Of a stretch of 12,600 bases of DNA, positions 1-6,958 are shown piece by piece. Numbering within the stretch: the stretch's first letter is position 1; every line of letters starts with the position of its first letter. A program made the translations under genes and the position numbers. This DNA comes from an uncultured Collinsella sp. GTDB taxonomy: Bacteria; Actinomycetota; Coriobacteriia; Coriobacteriales; Coriobacteriaceae. The stretch lies in contig UREZ01000051.1 of the NCBI GenBank assembly GCA_900547025.1, forward strand, positions 1-12,600, read 5' to 3'. The notes beneath the pieces are model-generated. The model did no database searches. It saw nothing but the letters and a program-made list of their open reading frames with translations, and had not been told where the DNA came from.

Positions 1-482
1 TGCTGCGGGGCAGCAAACTGCTGCTGGCCGGCGCGCGGGGCGCTGGCGGCACGGCTTGCCGCGGAGTTGTTCTGGCCCAGGCCGTTTTGATAGGCGCGCT
101 CTTCTTCGTACAGGCGGCCGAGCGTGGGGGCATCGACGTTCTCGGCAAAGACCGAGAACTTGCCGGCGCGCAGCTGCGGATCGATCATAAAGCGCACGAG
201 GGGCTCGCCGACAAAGACATAGCGGCGCTTTTCGGCCTGCGCCTTCACAAACTCGCGGACCTCGCGCGAAAGCTCGGGGTAGAACGGGGCGAGCATGGGA
301 TCGTCGTCGGCGGCGATAAGGATGGTATAGAGTGCCGGCGCCGTGTTGACGCCGTTAATCACCAGAGTCTGATCCTCCATGTCGCGAGCGGCCTGCTTAG
401 CAAGCTTCTTAAAGGAGAACGGGGCACGGGTGGCACCGAAGATGCCGGCCACGTGGTCCTCGAAGATGTTCAGGAAGTTCAC
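1..482 (-). CDS. FhaA-like DUF3662 protein, N-terminal part (cut by left edge)
   Basis: The visible 160 residues match the N-terminal DUF3662 (FhaA_N) domain of actinobacterial FhaA-type proteins. They open with NFLNIFEDHVAGIFG and continue through KLAKQAARDMED, PFYPELSREVREFVK and RRYVFVGEPLVRFMIDPQL (about residues 1-115). A Gln/Ala/Ser-rich linker starts near residue 135. In this family a C-terminal FHA domain follows and binds phosphothreonine; here it would lie beyond the window, so it is inferred. The GTG start at 482-480 overlaps the TGA stop of the upstream kinase in a GTGA arrangement, which fixes the start and implies translational coupling; GGAGAG lies about 10 bases upstream. The protein is probably a cytoplasmic adaptor that reads phosphorylation by that kinase. 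In Mycobacterium, FhaA binds phosphorylated cell-wall factors; that role is not shown here. Confidence 0.85.
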   Translation of the reverse strand, partial: MNFLNIFEDHVAGIFGATRAPFSFKKLAKQAARDMEDQTLVINGVNTAPALYTILIAADDDPMLAPFYPELSREVREFVKAQAEKRRYVFVGEPLVRFMIDPQLRAGKFSVFAENVDAPTLGRLYEEERAYQNGLGQNNSAASRAASAPRAGQQQFAAPQ

Positions 483-2332
483 GAAAGATCACTCTCCGTA
501 TAGGTTCTTTGGTATCCGAGCAAATATAGGCATATCCCAACGATTATAGAGGATAGGGTTCCCGCAACCGCCGCCTTGGCGACGACCGCGGCTGCAAGGC
601 TGGCAATTTCCATATGGTGTGCAAGACAGGACGCCGCTGCGCAGCCGATGCCGGTGACAGCGATGGCGGCGATTGCGGCAAGGTTTGAGCCCTGGTCGGC
701 ACGCTTGGCATGGGCATTGAGCAGCGCGGACGATGCTGCGGCAGTTGCCGCGACCAGCACAAAGGCAGTCCAAAGGAGCGGATCTCCCAGCGCTGCGGCA
801 ACGTTACCGAGCCCCAGCACGCCTCCGGCTGAAAGCGCGACCGTGGCCAGACGGGCAAAAAGCGCGCCCATGCCTGTTGCCGCGGCGGCGCTTGCCGGGC
901 CGAGCCAAAATGAAGCGACGCCGGCGGCGACCCCAGCTGCCAGGAAGGTATTGCCGGTCAGACAGCCAAGCGCGAGTGCACAGGTGAGCGCGGAGCTCGC
1001 GGCAGCCTCGGTACGACCCCAAGCGATCCACCAACCGGACATGGCGGCGGCAAAGATCACCGCGACGGGCAGTATCGACAGGATGCCCTGCGCCTGCATG
1101 GTGGTGTTGGCCATGAGTACCAAAAAGCCCACAGCCGAGATGGCCGAGCCAATCTGGGGGGCCAGGCCAGCCGCCGCTCCGATCGCGATGGCCGCAATGA
1201 CCAGGCCGGGAAGCGCCGCGACCCCGGCCGTTTGCATCAGCAAAAAGCTAAAGGTACCGCACGTTAGCGCCGAGATAGCGCGCATGGTGTAGTCGCGCGC
1301 ATGGCTCCAGCGCGTGCCCGCCCAGCCGAGTGCGGGGTCGATCTCGATGGCGTCGTCCTCGTAGTGCGACGGCTCGATATCGTCGAGTTCCTGCTCGTCA
1401 TCCGAAAGCTCGCCAACCATTTGCTCCAGGCTGCGACGGCCTTCGCGCACGCTGCCCAGACTGGCAAGGAGCTGGTCGCAAAATGCCTCGATGCTGTTGG
1501 GGCGGTCCTGCGGCATGGGGGAGAGCGCGCTCATGAGCGCGGCCTCGGCTCCCGGGGGAAAGTGTGGTATCAGCTCGCTGGGATAGGTGGCGCCGCCGAT
1601 GATGCGGCCGAGCGAGTCGGCGGGCGTGGCCGCCATAAAGGGAGCGCTGCCGCACAGGCCCTCGTAGATCACACAGGCAAGGGCAAAGACATCAGCGCGT
1701 TCGTCGACCGTGCCGGTCTCGATATCGAGCTGCTCGGGCGGCATGTAGCCGATGGTGCCGCCGCGCGAGCCGCCAAAGCCGCCGGCAGACGACAGCCGCG
1801 CCATGCCAAAGTCGGTGAGCTTTACATTGCCCGAATGGTCGATAAGCACATTGGCGGGCTTTATGTCCAGATGAAGCACGCCGTTGGCATGGGCAAAGGT
1901 GAGTGCCTGACCCAGCGCGTCGGCAATGGCCGCGGCCTCGTCAAAGGTGAGCGAGTGGCCGTCCACGCGATGCAAAAACTCGGCCAACGACATGCCGTCG
2001 ACATACTCCATGACCAGGTAGGCATAGGCGGTGTCGTGCGTAAAGTCGATAACCTGCACGATATTGGGATGTTGAAGCATGGCGGCGGTATGCGCCTCGC
2101 GCAGCACGTCCATGATGTCGCTGGCGGGCATGCCGGCGCCGTTGATAAGGGGAATGCGCTTAATGGCCACGCGACGGCGCAGATGCGTGTCGCGGCAAAT
2201 CTCGATGGAGCCAAAACCGCCGGTCGCAAGCGTCTCGAGCGGCTGGTACCGCTTGAGCAGCTCGCGAGAGCTAGTGCCCTCCAAGGGAACGTCCGGCGAG
2301 AACCGGGCGGTATGTTGCGAGAAAAGCGGCAT
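479..2332 (-). CDS. Polytopic membrane Ser/Thr protein kinase (Hanks type, non-RD)
   Basis: Predicted 617-residue Hanks-type kinase. Motifs in order are the Gly-rich loop TGGFGSIE (37-44), VAIK with Lys58, Glu79 in LREA, the catalytic loop HLDIKPAN (154-161; Asp156, Lys158, Asn161), DFG (174-176) and MPPE (197-200). All catalytic residues are present, but the HRD arginine is Leu155. An acidic stretch (about 308-332) follows the kinase domain, then a very hydrophobic C-terminus from about 354 to 606 with perhaps nine or ten membrane helices and no large extracellular domain such as PASTA. I chose the ATG at 2332 because GAGGG sits 7-9 bases upstream; an in-frame GTG at 2377 adds 15 residues but has no visible Shine-Dalgarno. 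The stop overlaps the start of the FhaA-like gene, so the two are co-expressed and probably act as kinase and phospho-reader. Substrates are unknown. Confidence 0.9.
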   Translation of the reverse strand: MPLFSQHTARFSPDVPLEGTSSRELLKRYQPLETLATGGFGSIEICRDTHLRRRVAIKRIPLINGAGMPASDIMDVLREAHTAAMLQHPNIVQVIDFTHDTAYAYLVMEYVDGMSLAEFLHRVDGHSLTFDEAAAIADALGQALTFAHANGVLHLDIKPANVLIDHSGNVKLTDFGMARLSSAGGFGGSRGGTIGYMPPEQLDIETGTVDERADVFALACVIYEGLCGSAPFMAATPADSLGRIIGGATYPSELIPHFPPGAEAALMSALSPMPQDRPNSIEAFCDQLLASLGSVREGRRSLEQMVGELSDDEQELDDIEPSHYEDDAIEIDPALGWAGTRWSHARDYTMRAISALTCGTFSFLLMQTAGVAALPGLVIAAIAIGAAAGLAPQIGSAISAVGFLVLMANTTMQAQGILSILPVAVIFAAAMSGWWIAWGRTEAAASSALTCALALGCLTGNTFLAAGVAAGVASFWLGPASAAAATGMGALFARLATVALSAGGVLGLGNVAAALGDPLLWTAFVLVAATAAASSALLNAHAKRADQGSNLAAIAAIAVTGIGCAAASCLAHHMEIASLAAAVVAKAAVAGTLSSIIVGICLYLLGYQRTYTESDLS

Positions 2333-2412
2333 GGCCAACCCTCGTGCGTTTAAAGTTCGTTTGCGAGTGGCGGGCACGGGGCCGAGCCATTCGCGGTGGC
2401 ATAGATGCTGCT

Positions 2413-2443
2413 AGTGTAGCACGCGCAGGTGGGCGACATTCAA
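2413..2443 (-). promoter_or_regulatory. Candidate extended -10 promoter for the kinase/FhaA-like operon
   Basis: On the minus strand TTGAAT (2443-2438) lies 19 bp before TACACT (2418-2413), and the -10 is preceded by TGC, making the extended -10 TGCTACACT. It sits about 80 bp before the kinase start, in the gap between the YcxB-like gene and the kinase. The 19-bp spacer is long, but an extended -10 can compensate. The same TGnTACACT element and spacer length occur ahead of the second kinase locus at 7708-7738. Sequence match only. Confidence 0.4.
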
Positions 2444-2480
2444 TTTAAGCTCCGTCTGGGGTCTGGACCTTGCGTCCGGC

Positions 2481-3197
2481 CTAGCGCTTCTTCTTGTTCT
2501 TCTTCTGCTTGCGCTGCTTGCCCTTGGTCTCCTGGGGCTTGTCGCCCTGCTTGGCCTCGGCGGCGGCCTTCTCGGCCTTCATTTTCTTCTTCTTGGTCTC
2601 GATGCGGAGTTTTTTGTTGATGCGCGCCTTAAGGAAGGGGCCGAACTGTTCGGCATCGCCACGGACGAAGGTGTCCTTGGGGATCGTCACGCCCTGGTCG
2701 GCGAACATGGCCACAAAGATGCGCTCGCCGTCGAGCACGTGGTCGAGCTTGTCAAACGGGAAGAACTGTGACTTGCCGCTCTTGCCCCAAACCATCAGGC
2801 CGTCCTCGTTGGCGGCGACGCGGCGATAGCGGCCACCCATGGACTCGTCGGCCTCGACGGCGTCTATAAAGTCGCGGGCGAGGGTGTGGTGCAGGTTTTT
2901 GCTCCACCAGGCCAAAAAAGCGCCGAACACGATCAGCACGACGCCGAACTTGATCCAGCTGCCGCCGGCCACCAACATGCCGATGCCGATGAGCGCGGCA
3001 ATCGCGGCGGCGACGTACAGGGAGCCACGGCGCCTGGGCGAGGCGACTAGGCGCGCAAAGTCGGTGACCAGGTCGTTTTCGTACTGGTACTCGTTGAGGT
3101 ACAGAATGCCGTCATCGGCCGCGGCCTGCTTCTCGAGCGCGACCTCGACCTGGTCGGCTGCTTCGGAGGGAACGAGGTTGCTCTCTGCGTCTGCCAT
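2481..3197 (-). CDS. YcxB-like two-TM membrane protein with Lys-rich tail
   Basis: 238 residues. A soluble acidic N-terminus (1-55) is followed by two adjacent membrane helices at about 60-78 and 82-98. The rest (LHHTLARDFIDAVEADE, GRYRRVAANEDGLMVW, FPFDKLDHVLDGERIFVAMF) resembles the YcxB-like family, whose function is not established. The last 45 residues are extremely basic and low-complexity (TKKKKMKAEKAAAEAKQG and a KKNKKKR end), suggesting contact with nucleic acid or acidic phospholipids; that is inference. The ATG at 3197 has AGGAG about 10 bases upstream. It is transcribed divergently from dnaX across a 115-bp gap, where CATAAT (minus strand, 3244-3239) could serve as a -10 but no clear -35 is seen. 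No convincing terminator separates it from the kinase downstream, so read-through is possible. Confidence 0.8.
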   Translation of the reverse strand: MADAESNLVPSEAADQVEVALEKQAAADDGILYLNEYQYENDLVTDFARLVASPRRRGSLYVAAAIAALIGIGMLVAGGSWIKFGVVLIVFGAFLAWWSKNLHHTLARDFIDAVEADESMGGRYRRVAANEDGLMVWGKSGKSQFFPFDKLDHVLDGERIFVAMFADQGVTIPKDTFVRGDAEQFGPFLKARINKKLRIETKKKKMKAEKAAAEAKQGDKPQETKGKQRKQKKNKKKR

Positions 3198-3312
3198 GCT
3201 CTTTGGACTCCTATCGCGGCGGGCTCGCCGTACGGGTTATTATGAATGCAGTATGCCGTGCGACCGCATGGCCGTCGCGGCAACAAGACTCAGTATACCC
3301 GGGGGAGCACCC

Positions 3313-5790
3313 ATGGAATCGTTGTACCGAAAGTATCGCCCGCTCACCTTCGACTCCGTGGTGGGCCAGCAGCATATCGTCTCGACGCTCGAGCACGCCA
3401 TCACCGAGGGGCGCCTGTCCCACGCCTACCTGTTCTGCGGACCGCGCGGCACGGGCAAGACCACCATGGCGCGCATTCTGGCCAAGGCGCTGCTGTGCCG
3501 CAATGCCGAGGCGGCGCGCGCCGAGGGTGCAAGCGGCTGCATGCCCGACGGTACTTGCGAGGAGTGCGAGCTCATTGCCGAGGGTAACCACCCCGATGTC
3601 TACGAGCTCGATGCCGCAAGCCGTACCGGCGTGGACAACGTGCGCGAGGAGATCATCAACTCCGTCAACTTTGCCCCAGTGCGCGGCAAGTACAAGATTT
3701 ATATCATCGACGAGGTCCACATGCTCACGACGGCGGCGTTCAACGCGCTGCTCAAGACGCTTGAGGAGCCGCCGGCACACGTGATCTTTGTGCTGTGCAC
3801 CACCGACCCGCAAAAGATTCTGGAGACCATTCTCTCACGCTGCCAGCGCTTCGATTTCCACCGCATCGGCAACGAGGATATCGAGCATCGCCTGTCTTAC
3901 GTGTGCGAGCAGGAGGGCTTCGATTACGACGACGAGGCACTCGCCATTGTGGCGCGCCATGCCAAGGGCGGTATGCGCGACGCGCTTTCCACGCTGGAGC
4001 AGCTGAGCGTCTTTGGCAACGGTTCTGTGCATGCGGACGACGCCCGCTCGCTTTTGGGCGAGGTTTCGGACCAGATTCTGGGCGAGTTTTCCCGCGCCAT
4101 TGCCGATCGCGATGTTGCCGAGCTCTATGGACTGATCCGTGCGCAGGTCGAGGAGGGCAATGACCTGCTGGAGCTGACGCGCGACCTGGTGGCGCATGTG
4201 CGCGACGTGTACGTTGCCTGCGTTGCCGGTGCCCGTGCCGAGCTGTTTGAGGGCGGCTCCGAGCAGGCCGAGGCGCTTGCTGCCGAGGCCGCTGCCTTTG
4301 GCGAGCATCCTGCCGACCGCCTGGCCCGCGTGCTGACGGTGCTCGACGATGCCGCACTGGAGATGAGGGGCGCGAGCGACGTGCGCCTGGTGCTCGAGAT
4401 TGCCTGCACGCGTCTGGCGCGTCCCGAGGCCGATTTAACGATTGAGGCATTGGCCGAGCGCGTGGCACGCCTGGAGGCCATGATTGCCAACGGCGCCGTG
4501 CCGGCGAGCGTGGCTGCTGCTCAGGCCGCCGCGCCTGCAGCATCCGTACCCGCTGCTGCCCAACAGCCGACGCTCATTTCGGGCGCTCGTGCTGCCGCTC
4601 CGGCGGCATCCGGTGCCCCCGCTGCTACGTCCGCGCGCCAGGGCGGTATGCCTTGGGACCGCGGCGCTGCTGTTCCGGCTGCCCAGCCTGCGACCAAGTC
4701 CGCGGCTCCTGCGCCGGCGCCCAGACCTGTAACGCCTGCACCTCAGCCCGTTGCGGCTCCGGCTTCCGCGCCTGCTGCATCGACCGTGTCGGTGTCCAAG
4801 CCCAACAACGCCGCCCAGGTTGCCGCCGCCGGTGCTGCCGAGACCCCCGCGGTTGAGGACGCCGGCGAGCTCCAGCGCAAATGGGCCGAGGTCGTCGAGC
4901 GCGTCAAGGCTCGTCAGGCCTCCTACGCAGGGCTTTTGCTCAACGCCCGCGCCACGGCCGACGACGGCTCCAAGCTCACGGTCTCGTTCCCCGCGGGTTC
5001 GACTTTTGCCATCAAGATGCTCGGTCGCGCCGATACGCAGTCGGTGGTCCTGCCGACGGTCTGCGCGGTCTTCGGTCGTCGTACCGTCGACTATGTCCTG
5101 GATGGGGGTGGCACGCCGGCTCCTCAACATGAGGAGCATTCTCCATCTGCACGGGCTGCGGTATCTGCGGACCCGCAACCCGTGTCCTCGGTGCCCCCTG
5201 CATCCTCGAGCGCCAGCGCGACGCAGCCAAAAGCGGCGCCGGTAGCGGCACCGACCCCGTCGGCGCCTGAACCCGCTGCGCCCAAACCGGCTGCTCCGAT
5301 CCCCGCGCCCAAGTCCGCTGCCGCGCCTGCGCCCAAGTCATCCGACCTGGCCAAGGCCCCTTGGCTGCGCTCCGACAACCCTGCCGGTGCTCCTGCCACG
5401 GGCAAGCTCCCGACCGAGCCCGCGCCCCGAGCGCCCGAGCGCGCGTCCGTCCCCATGGCTCAGCCGCCTGCGCAGGCTGCGCCATGGGAATCCGAGCAGG
5501 TGCCCTACGACGATGCTATGGTCGGTGGTTTTGCTGCCGATGCCGGCGGGGACGATCTGCCCCCGTTCGACGTGCCGGGTGCGGCGTCCGCGACCAAGGC
5601 CGCTGCTGTGGCACCCGCAGCCTCTGCAAACGACGACGTCCCCGCCGCTCCCTGGGAATCCAATCCCGGTGCTGGCAGCCCCTTCGGCCATCAGGGCGCA
5701 GCCCCGAGCATCCCGCAGACCGAGGACGAGGCCAAGGCCCTCATCCGCAGCGTCTTTGGCCAGGCCACCATCTTCAAGCCGGTGGAGTAG
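3313..5790 (+). CDS. dnaX: DNA polymerase III subunit gamma/tau
   Basis: 825-residue clamp-loader ATPase that helps load the sliding clamp and couples polymerase to the replisome. The AAA+ region shows Walker A GPRGTGKT (43-50), a zinc module (Cys62, Cys76, Cys82, Cys85), Walker B IIDEVHML (131-138), CTTDP sensor 1 (162-166), the SRC motif (175-177) and a GGMRDALSTLEQL sensor-2 segment. A folded tau-like domain lies at about 518-598 (GELQRKWAEVVERVK to RRTVDYVLDGG). Two long Ala/Pro-rich linkers flank it, and the protein ends in DEAKALIRSVFGQATIFKPVE. I placed the start at the ATG at 3313, with GGGGGAG five bases upstream and the family's usual MESLYRKYRP opening. The frame is open further upstream only because it runs antisense to the neighbouring gene. 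I see no A-AAA-AAG slippery site, so there is no evidence for a frameshifted gamma form. Confidence 0.97.
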   Translation: MESLYRKYRPLTFDSVVGQQHIVSTLEHAITEGRLSHAYLFCGPRGTGKTTMARILAKALLCRNAEAARAEGASGCMPDGTCEECELIAEGNHPDVYELDAASRTGVDNVREEIINSVNFAPVRGKYKIYIIDEVHMLTTAAFNALLKTLEEPPAHVIFVLCTTDPQKILETILSRCQRFDFHRIGNEDIEHRLSYVCEQEGFDYDDEALAIVARHAKGGMRDALSTLEQLSVFGNGSVHADDARSLLGEVSDQILGEFSRAIADRDVAELYGLIRAQVEEGNDLLELTRDLVAHVRDVYVACVAGARAELFEGGSEQAEALAAEAAAFGEHPADRLARVLTVLDDAALEMRGASDVRLVLEIACTRLARPEADLTIEALAERVARLEAMIANGAVPASVAAAQAAAPAASVPAAAQQPTLISGARAAAPAASGAPAATSARQGGMPWDRGAAVPAAQPATKSAAPAPAPRPVTPAPQPVAAPASAPAASTVSVSKPNNAAQVAAAGAAETPAVEDAGELQRKWAEVVERVKARQASYAGLLLNARATADDGSKLTVSFPAGSTFAIKMLGRADTQSVVLPTVCAVFGRRTVDYVLDGGGTPAPQHEEHSPSARAAVSADPQPVSSVPPASSSASATQPKAAPVAAPTPSAPEPAAPKPAAPIPAPKSAAAPAPKSSDLAKAPWLRSDNPAGAPATGKLPTEPAPRAPERASVPMAQPPAQAAPWESEQVPYDDAMVGGFAADAGGDDLPPFDVPGAASATKAAAVAPAASANDDVPAAPWESNPGAGSPFGHQGAAPSIPQTEDEAKALIRSVFGQATIFKPVE

Positions 5791-5811
5791 CTGCGCAGGC
5801 GGGTATACTGC

Positions 5812-6285
5812 TCAAGAAGAGGACCCCTTGTCCGGGCGCATCTGTATTTCGGACATGTGTAGTGTGGTGCCGCGTATGTCGCATTTGAGCAGACAGGTGC
5901 GTGACGGTCGGCCTAGGATGCTGAGGTCGATACGATACGTCGCATGGCTGTCCGTGTACTCGACTTGCTCGGCGTTAATGGTTGCTCCGATTGCCAAATA
6001 AACGCCTAGCTCGGCATCGACAATCTTGAAGTCCTTTATCTTGACCTTGAACTCTTGATAGAGGGACGGGCTGTTGTAGTAGACGGTTCGGGTTCCGTCG
6101 GTGCACTCATCGGTCGTCTCCCATTTGACGACGGGCTGGTCCGAGCTGGCTATCAGCAGTTCTGCTCCAAAAGCTATGGCATGGGTGATGACAACCAGCA
6201 ATGCCCAGCCGACAAAGAGATAGAGAACCACATATGCAACGGGGTGTTTTGAGCGGATGTTTTGGAGCGCGTTGGGGGCATTCAT
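5812..6285 (-). CDS. Hypothetical single-pass membrane protein
   Basis: 157 residues that I do not recognise. A short polar N-terminus is followed by one strong membrane helix at about 15-38 (AYVVLYLFVGWALLVVITHA). The remaining 115 residues read as a beta-rich domain (KWETTDECTDGTRTVYYN, EFKVKIKDFKIVDAELGVYL, EQVEYTDSHATYRIDLSIL) with Cys61, Cys131 and Cys135. Topology is uncertain. The ATG at 6285 has a strong GGAGG seven bases upstream and a perfect TATAAT further up, so it is probably expressed. It converges on dnaX with only 21 bp between the stops, and no obvious bidirectional terminator is seen. Codon use is less GC-biased than in dnaX or recR, and its orientation interrupts the dnaX-ybaB-recR order, which suggests a later insertion. 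No function is assigned. Confidence 0.75.
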   Translation of the reverse strand: MNAPNALQNIRSKHPVAYVVLYLFVGWALLVVITHAIAFGAELLIASSDQPVVKWETTDECTDGTRTVYYNSPSLYQEFKVKIKDFKIVDAELGVYLAIGATINAEQVEYTDSHATYRIDLSILGRPSRTCLLKCDIRGTTLHMSEIQMRPDKGSSS

Positions 6286-6319
6286 GGGGCACCTCCAAAT
6301 TACTATCTATGGCAATCAA

Positions 6320-6325
6320 ATTATA
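6320..6325 (-). promoter_or_regulatory. -10 element TATAAT for the small minus-strand gene
   Basis: The minus strand reads GGGTATAATTTG here, a perfect -10 hexamer placed so that transcription would begin about 25 bases before the ATG at 6285, just ahead of its GGAGG. No good -35 exists at 16-18 bp spacing (the candidates are GC-rich), so the promoter may depend on an activator or on the dyad that overlaps the -35 position. Confidence 0.5.
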
Positions 6326-6334
6326 CCCTGCCGC

Positions 6335-6397
6335 CATGTGCGCCGCCTCGAGCAGCGGTTCGGCATTTAGCTATTTAGTGGCGCACATGAAATGCCG
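6335..6397. repeat. Two interleaved inverted repeats (A-B-A'-B')
   Basis: Arm A CATGTGCGCC (6335-6344) is the exact reverse complement of A' GGCGCACATG (6380-6389). Arm B CGGCATTT (6361-6368) is the exact reverse complement of B' AAATGCCG (6390-6397). Because the arms alternate and A' abuts B', the two stems could form a pseudoknot or two competing structures in RNA, or mark nested protein-binding dyads in DNA. The block covers the -35 position of the small minus-strand gene. Its function is unknown. Confidence 0.5.
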
Positions 6398-6427
6398 GAT
6401 TCGGCTCTACTAGATTGAGTGTGCGAT

Positions 6428-6462
6428 ATTATGCAACCTTGCATAATTCGACCTTGCATAAT
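6428..6462. promoter_or_regulatory. Operator-like cluster of three TTGCATAAT half-sites
   Basis: ATTATGCAA (6428-6436), CC, TTGCATAAT (6439-6447) forms a perfect 9-bp inverted repeat. A third half-site TTGCATAAT follows at 6454-6462, so a 12-bp direct repeat ACCTTGCATAAT occurs at 6436-6447 and 6451-6462 with a 15-bp period. This AT-rich block stands out in GC-rich DNA and lies in the shared upstream region of ybaB/recR and the small minus-strand gene. It resembles a transcription-factor operator; the CATAAT parts could also act as -10 elements, but no matching -35 is seen. Confidence 0.5.
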
Positions 6463-6597
6463 CTTTGAGTGCGGTTTGTATTGGAGGACATGTATATCGA
6501 CTGAGGTAACACGTCCGCCCCGCTCTCTCGCCGCGCGCCGTGGTACGATTTTTGAGTTTGAAAGTCCCGCCGTGCTCCGGCTGCCCTTGCAGCTCGG

Positions 6598-6611
6598 CGT
6601 GCGGCCGCACG
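6598..6611. repeat. 14-bp GC palindrome just upstream of the ybaB ribosome binding site
   Basis: CGTGCGGCCGCACG is a perfect 14-bp palindrome that ends three bases before AAGGAG. In RNA it has no loop and would fold poorly on its own, so it could be a DNA-binding site or chance in GC-rich sequence. The rest of the 6463-6624 stretch shows no gene or convincing promoter. Confidence 0.3.
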
Positions 6612-6624
6612 TAAAGGAGCCATC

Positions 6625-6945
6625 ATGGCCGGTATGAACATGCAGCAGATGATGAAGCAGGCTCGCAAGATGCAGGAGCAGCTTGCCGCCGCGCAGGAGA
6701 ACCTCAAGTCCCAGACCGTCGACGCCTCTGCCGGCGGCGGCATGGTCAAGGTGACCGTTAACGGCGAGATGGAGCTCGTCAACCTCACCATCGATCCCGA
6801 TGCGCTCGATCCCGAGGACGTCGATATGCTGCAGGATATGATCATGGCTGCCGTCAACGAGGCCGTCCGCGGCGTCAACGAGCTCGCCAACAAGCAGATG
6901 GGCGCCATCACCGGCGGCCTCAACATCCCGGGCATGCCGTTCTAA
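6625..6945 (+). CDS. ybaB: YbaB/EbfC family nucleoid-associated protein
   Basis: 106 residues, the normal family size. These are small homodimeric DNA-binding proteins that sit on the nucleoid and are commonly encoded beside recR. The N-terminal helix MQQMMKQARKMQEQLAAAQ (about 6-24) is followed by the beta-sheet core (VKVTVNGEMELVNLTID, 41-57), the DPEDVDMLQDMIMAAVNEA helix (62-80) and a Gly/Pro-rich tail ending in GLNIPGMPF. The ATG at 6625 is preceded by AAAGGAG with a five-base spacer. recR follows after 13 bases, so the two are probably co-transcribed. Their promoter should lie in the 6286-6624 region but could not be pinned down. Confidence 0.95.
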   Translation: MAGMNMQQMMKQARKMQEQLAAAQENLKSQTVDASAGGGMVKVTVNGEMELVNLTIDPDALDPEDVDMLQDMIMAAVNEAVRGVNELANKQMGAITGGLNIPGMPF

Positions 6946-6958
6946 GACACGCATATAT

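Noticed and set aside
1301..2353. 350-codon open frame on the plus strand
   Set aside because: Antisense to the left kinase gene, whose catalytic motifs are clear; a shadow frame.
2839..3312. N-terminal extension of the dnaX frame back to 2839
   Set aside because: It runs antisense to the YcxB-like gene, has no DnaX similarity, and the true ATG at 3313 has a strong Shine-Dalgarno and the family N-terminus.
4435..5178. 247-codon Arg/Ser/Gly-rich minus-strand frame
   Set aside because: A mirror of the Ala/Pro-rich dnaX linker; its low-complexity composition is explained by the opposite strand.
3313..5790. Programmed frameshift producing a short gamma form of DnaX
   Set aside because: No A-AAA-AAG-type slippery heptamer with a downstream stem was found in the reading frame.
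6484..6505. Tiny leader-peptide-like ATG-TAT-ATC-GAC-TGA after a GGAGG
   Set aside because: The Shine-Dalgarno is only two bases from the ATG and the peptide has four residues; probably chance.
6286..6624. Possible SRP RNA (ffs) gene near dnaX/recR, as found in some Firmicutes
   Set aside because: The conserved SRP core (GGTCAGG...GGAAGG...CAGCC) is not present on either strand.
6419..6637. Open frame upstream of and overlapping the ybaB start
   Set aside because: No ribosome binding site, odd composition, and it runs over the operator-like repeats; unlikely to be a gene.
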